DNA of 64,000 nt, taken from Bacillus sp. 103mf (GTDB lineage: Bacteria > Bacillota > Bacilli > Bacillales > Bacillaceae_G). The translations under genes were made by a program, and so were the position numbers. The stretch is taken from assembly GCF_900116295.1 (NCBI RefSeq), contig NZ_FPAF01000009.1, positions 1 through 64,000 of the forward strand. Direction: 5' to 3'. Below, piece by piece: positions 62,508 to 64,000 of the stretch (position 1 is its first letter; each line of letters opens with the position of its first letter). The notes beneath the pieces were generated by a model, which worked only from the letters and a program-made list of their open reading frames with translations, was not told the DNA's origin and made no database searches.

Positions 62508-62525
62508 ATCATCCCGCCTTTTTGT
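62496..62525. terminator. Bidirectional terminator, immunity / VanW
   Basis: AAAAAGGCG and CGCCTTTTT flank TGAATCATCC; both convergent genes end inside or at the hairpin. Confidence 0.83.
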
Positions 62526-63765
62526 ATGTGCTTTTTGAAATTTGACCGCTCGAGAGCACTTGCCCATTTTGTGTTACTTTTTTATATGTTACAGCCACAA
62601 TGCTTTTATCAGTTTCACTTATAACTTTCGAAGAAACCTCTACATTTTTTCCTGTATTTGTACCGAAAATACGAGCAGTTACACTACTGCCACTCGTGAA
62701 TGCTTGAATATAAATATATTTACCCGTATTATTTTTAAATTTCAAATCAGGGCCGTAGTCAGCAACTGCTGCATCTTGCCCAAGAGGTAAGTAATGGACC
62801 GGTAAAGAATGATTACTTCGAGCTACAACTCCTAAATCAGCTCGTAATACGGCACCATATAATGTGCTGCTTAATTGGCAAACACCACCCCCAGCACTTT
62901 GTTCTACTTTTCCGTTTACATATATACCTGCTGATTTATAACCATGTGCTGCATCTGTTATGCCAACACGACCATTAAAACTAAATGTCTCATCGGGTGC
63001 AACAAATACTCCCGTTAATGTATCGGCAGCACGTTCTACATTAAAAGTTTGACTTGAGTTTCGTCCAGCCAGTGGGGTAGAGTATTCAGCGATTACTTCT
63101 TGAATCCCCATCTTTTTTACATCTTCTGTTGAGCGCTCGGGTTTCAAGGCTGTAATTGGAACTTGAATATCTTGTTTATTTGTCGTAATGGCTTCTGTTG
63201 TGAGAGATTTTAATTTCTCTTTATCAACTTTTTCACCATCTTTACTTTCACTAATATTAATTGTTGTTCCAGAAATAGATAAGTCGGCATTAATAGGTTC
63301 TACTAAGGAATCATTATATTTTTCCTTAATAAATGCATCATATTTTGCTGCGTTTATAGAAGGCTCTAACTTATAGTCGCGTTTTAATTCACCTGTTTCA
63401 GCTTGTTTTCTCATTTTATAACGACTAGAAATATTGCCCTTTTGTTCTTTAAAAATTTTATCTGCAACATCTGTACTGTTATATTCAACCCCTAATTCTT
63501 GCCAAGTATATGTATGTTTGTCATCCTGTAAGGCATAATTCACAGATTTTTTATTTAACTCATCAATTTTTTGTTGAATTATTTTTTGAACGTCTGCTTT
63601 CTTTTTCCCATCTATGGAAATACCTTCAAATGTTGTGTGGGGTAAAACGTATGTATCTAACTGATGATTTAATTTGGACACATATTGATAAGCGCTAACA
63701 CCACCACCACAAAGAATGATTCCACCAGCAATCGCAGAACCAATAATCAAATTGCGTAATTTCAT
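62509..63765 (-). CDS. VanW-family protein (YoaR-like)
   Basis: A 418-aa surface protein with an N-terminal membrane helix (residues 6-26), a putative peptidoglycan-binding region of the PG_binding_4 type (residues 60-200), and a C-terminal VanW domain. The VanW domain runs from TFNVERAADTLTGVFVAPDE through GRVGITDAAHGYKSAGIYVN to GGGVCQLSSTLYGAVLRADL. VanW is associated with some vancomycin-resistance loci but has no established reaction. It is convergent with the toxin/immunity unit. CGGAGGG lies before the ATG. Confidence 0.9.
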   Translation of the reverse strand: MKLRNLIIGSAIAGGIILCGGGVSAYQYVSKLNHQLDTYVLPHTTFEGISIDGKKKADVQKIIQQKIDELNKKSVNYALQDDKHTYTWQELGVEYNSTDVADKIFKEQKGNISSRYKMRKQAETGELKRDYKLEPSINAAKYDAFIKEKYNDSLVEPINADLSISGTTINISESKDGEKVDKEKLKSLTTEAITTNKQDIQVPITALKPERSTEDVKKMGIQEVIAEYSTPLAGRNSSQTFNVERAADTLTGVFVAPDETFSFNGRVGITDAAHGYKSAGIYVNGKVEQSAGGGVCQLSSTLYGAVLRADLGVVARSNHSLPVHYLPLGQDAAVADYGPDLKFKNNTGKYIYIQAFTSGSSVTARIFGTNTGKNVEVSSKVISETDKSIVAVTYKKVTQNGQVLSSGQISKSTYKKAG

Positions 63766-63954
63766 TTATTTCCCTCCGAAAAGAAAATTTTTTAGATTAT
63801 TAATATGTATATTTCTAACGTATAAATGATAAAAGCAGTAATTCTTATACACTAGTATACTATTAATTTTATTACATGTGTAATATTTTGATAAAAAACG
63901 TTACATTTTTGTAATATAATTACCTATAACTAGAAAGTTTATGTAGCAGAGTAA

Positions 63955-64000
63955 AGTAAAAATTCCACCAGTGGGAGTTTTCTTCCTAATCTGTCTTCTT
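63955..64000 (-). repeat. Second repeat family, fragment at window edge
   Basis: ATTCCACCAGTGGGAGTTTT and CTTCCTAATCTGTCTTCTT, read on the minus strand, match the AAGAAGATAGGTGGGGGATG...ACCCCCACTGACAGAAGTTT end of the 25292 copy. It continues past the window. Confidence 0.6.

Overview
The window looks like chromosome from a member of the Bacillus cereus group (B. cereus sensu lato). The evidence is an A+T-rich firmicute sequence with AGGAGG-type ribosome sites, a complete nprR-nprX-nprA quorum-sensing locus, the sporulation kinase pair prkA/yhbH, and at least fourteen copies or fragments of a roughly 140-220 bp intergenic repeat that I recognise as a bcr-type element of this group. I cannot name the species. 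The NprX signalling peptide (SHVPDVYG core) differs from the well-known B. thuringiensis form (SKPDIVG).

Layout: 1-877 holds an eight-gene tRNA array (Thr, Tyr, Trp, His, Gln, Gly, Cys, Leu) with two terminators. 0.9-7.9 kb is housekeeping: a GT51 peptidoglycan transglycosylase, a BdbD-like thiol oxidoreductase, tRNA-Gly, queG, a putative amidase, trmL, a 29-aa membrane peptide gene and prkA. yhbH follows at 8.6 kb after two bcr copies. 10.3-17.3 kb is a carbohydrate-type ABC importer (two permeases, lipoprotein binding protein, MsmX-like ATPase) that also contains an HlyD/YknX-like adaptor and an unrecognised lipoprotein. 17.4-21.3 kb (minus strand) holds a sensor kinase whose response regulator is decayed, a YkyA-like lipoprotein, a polysaccharide deacetylase and a 51-aa membrane peptide gene. 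21.6-22.4 kb is a mobile-element graveyard: an IS6-type transposase tail, a 196 bp element with 12 bp inverted ends, and a bcr copy.

22.6-31.2 kb carries yuaF-floT, a mini lipoyl/biotinyl-domain protein, an HTH regulator plus hydrolase, a phosphoesterase, a DMT exporter divergent from a MocR regulator, and a GNAT acetyltransferase. 31.2-35.5 kb carries three tandem bcr copies, a two-component system split by repeats, a 38-aa membrane peptide gene and a paralogous GNAT. 35.8-48.4 kb is a molybdoenzyme region: fdhD, a formate dehydrogenase with a candidate cre site, a DUF1641 partner, a membrane GDPD, and a tightly coupled five-gene xanthine-dehydrogenase-type operon. 49-55.6 kb has ald (candidate cre site), an amino acid permease, a methyltransferase, two kinds of intergenic repeat, and an ArsR/P-type-ATPase metal efflux operon with duplicated operators. 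55.6-64 kb has pncB, the nprR-nprX-nprA locus with a 34-bp repeat duplicated before nprA, a VTT membrane protein, a lipoprotein whose mature part matches the bacterial (CdiA-CT) RNase A toxin domain with a small likely immunity gene behind it, and a VanW-family protein.

The most interesting candidates are: the lipoprotein RNase A-like toxin/immunity pair (61.7-62.5 kb); the divergent NprX pherotype with its duplicated upstream element; and the sugar importer with a built-in membrane-fusion protein. All calls come from reading the sequence and remembered family motifs; no database search was run.
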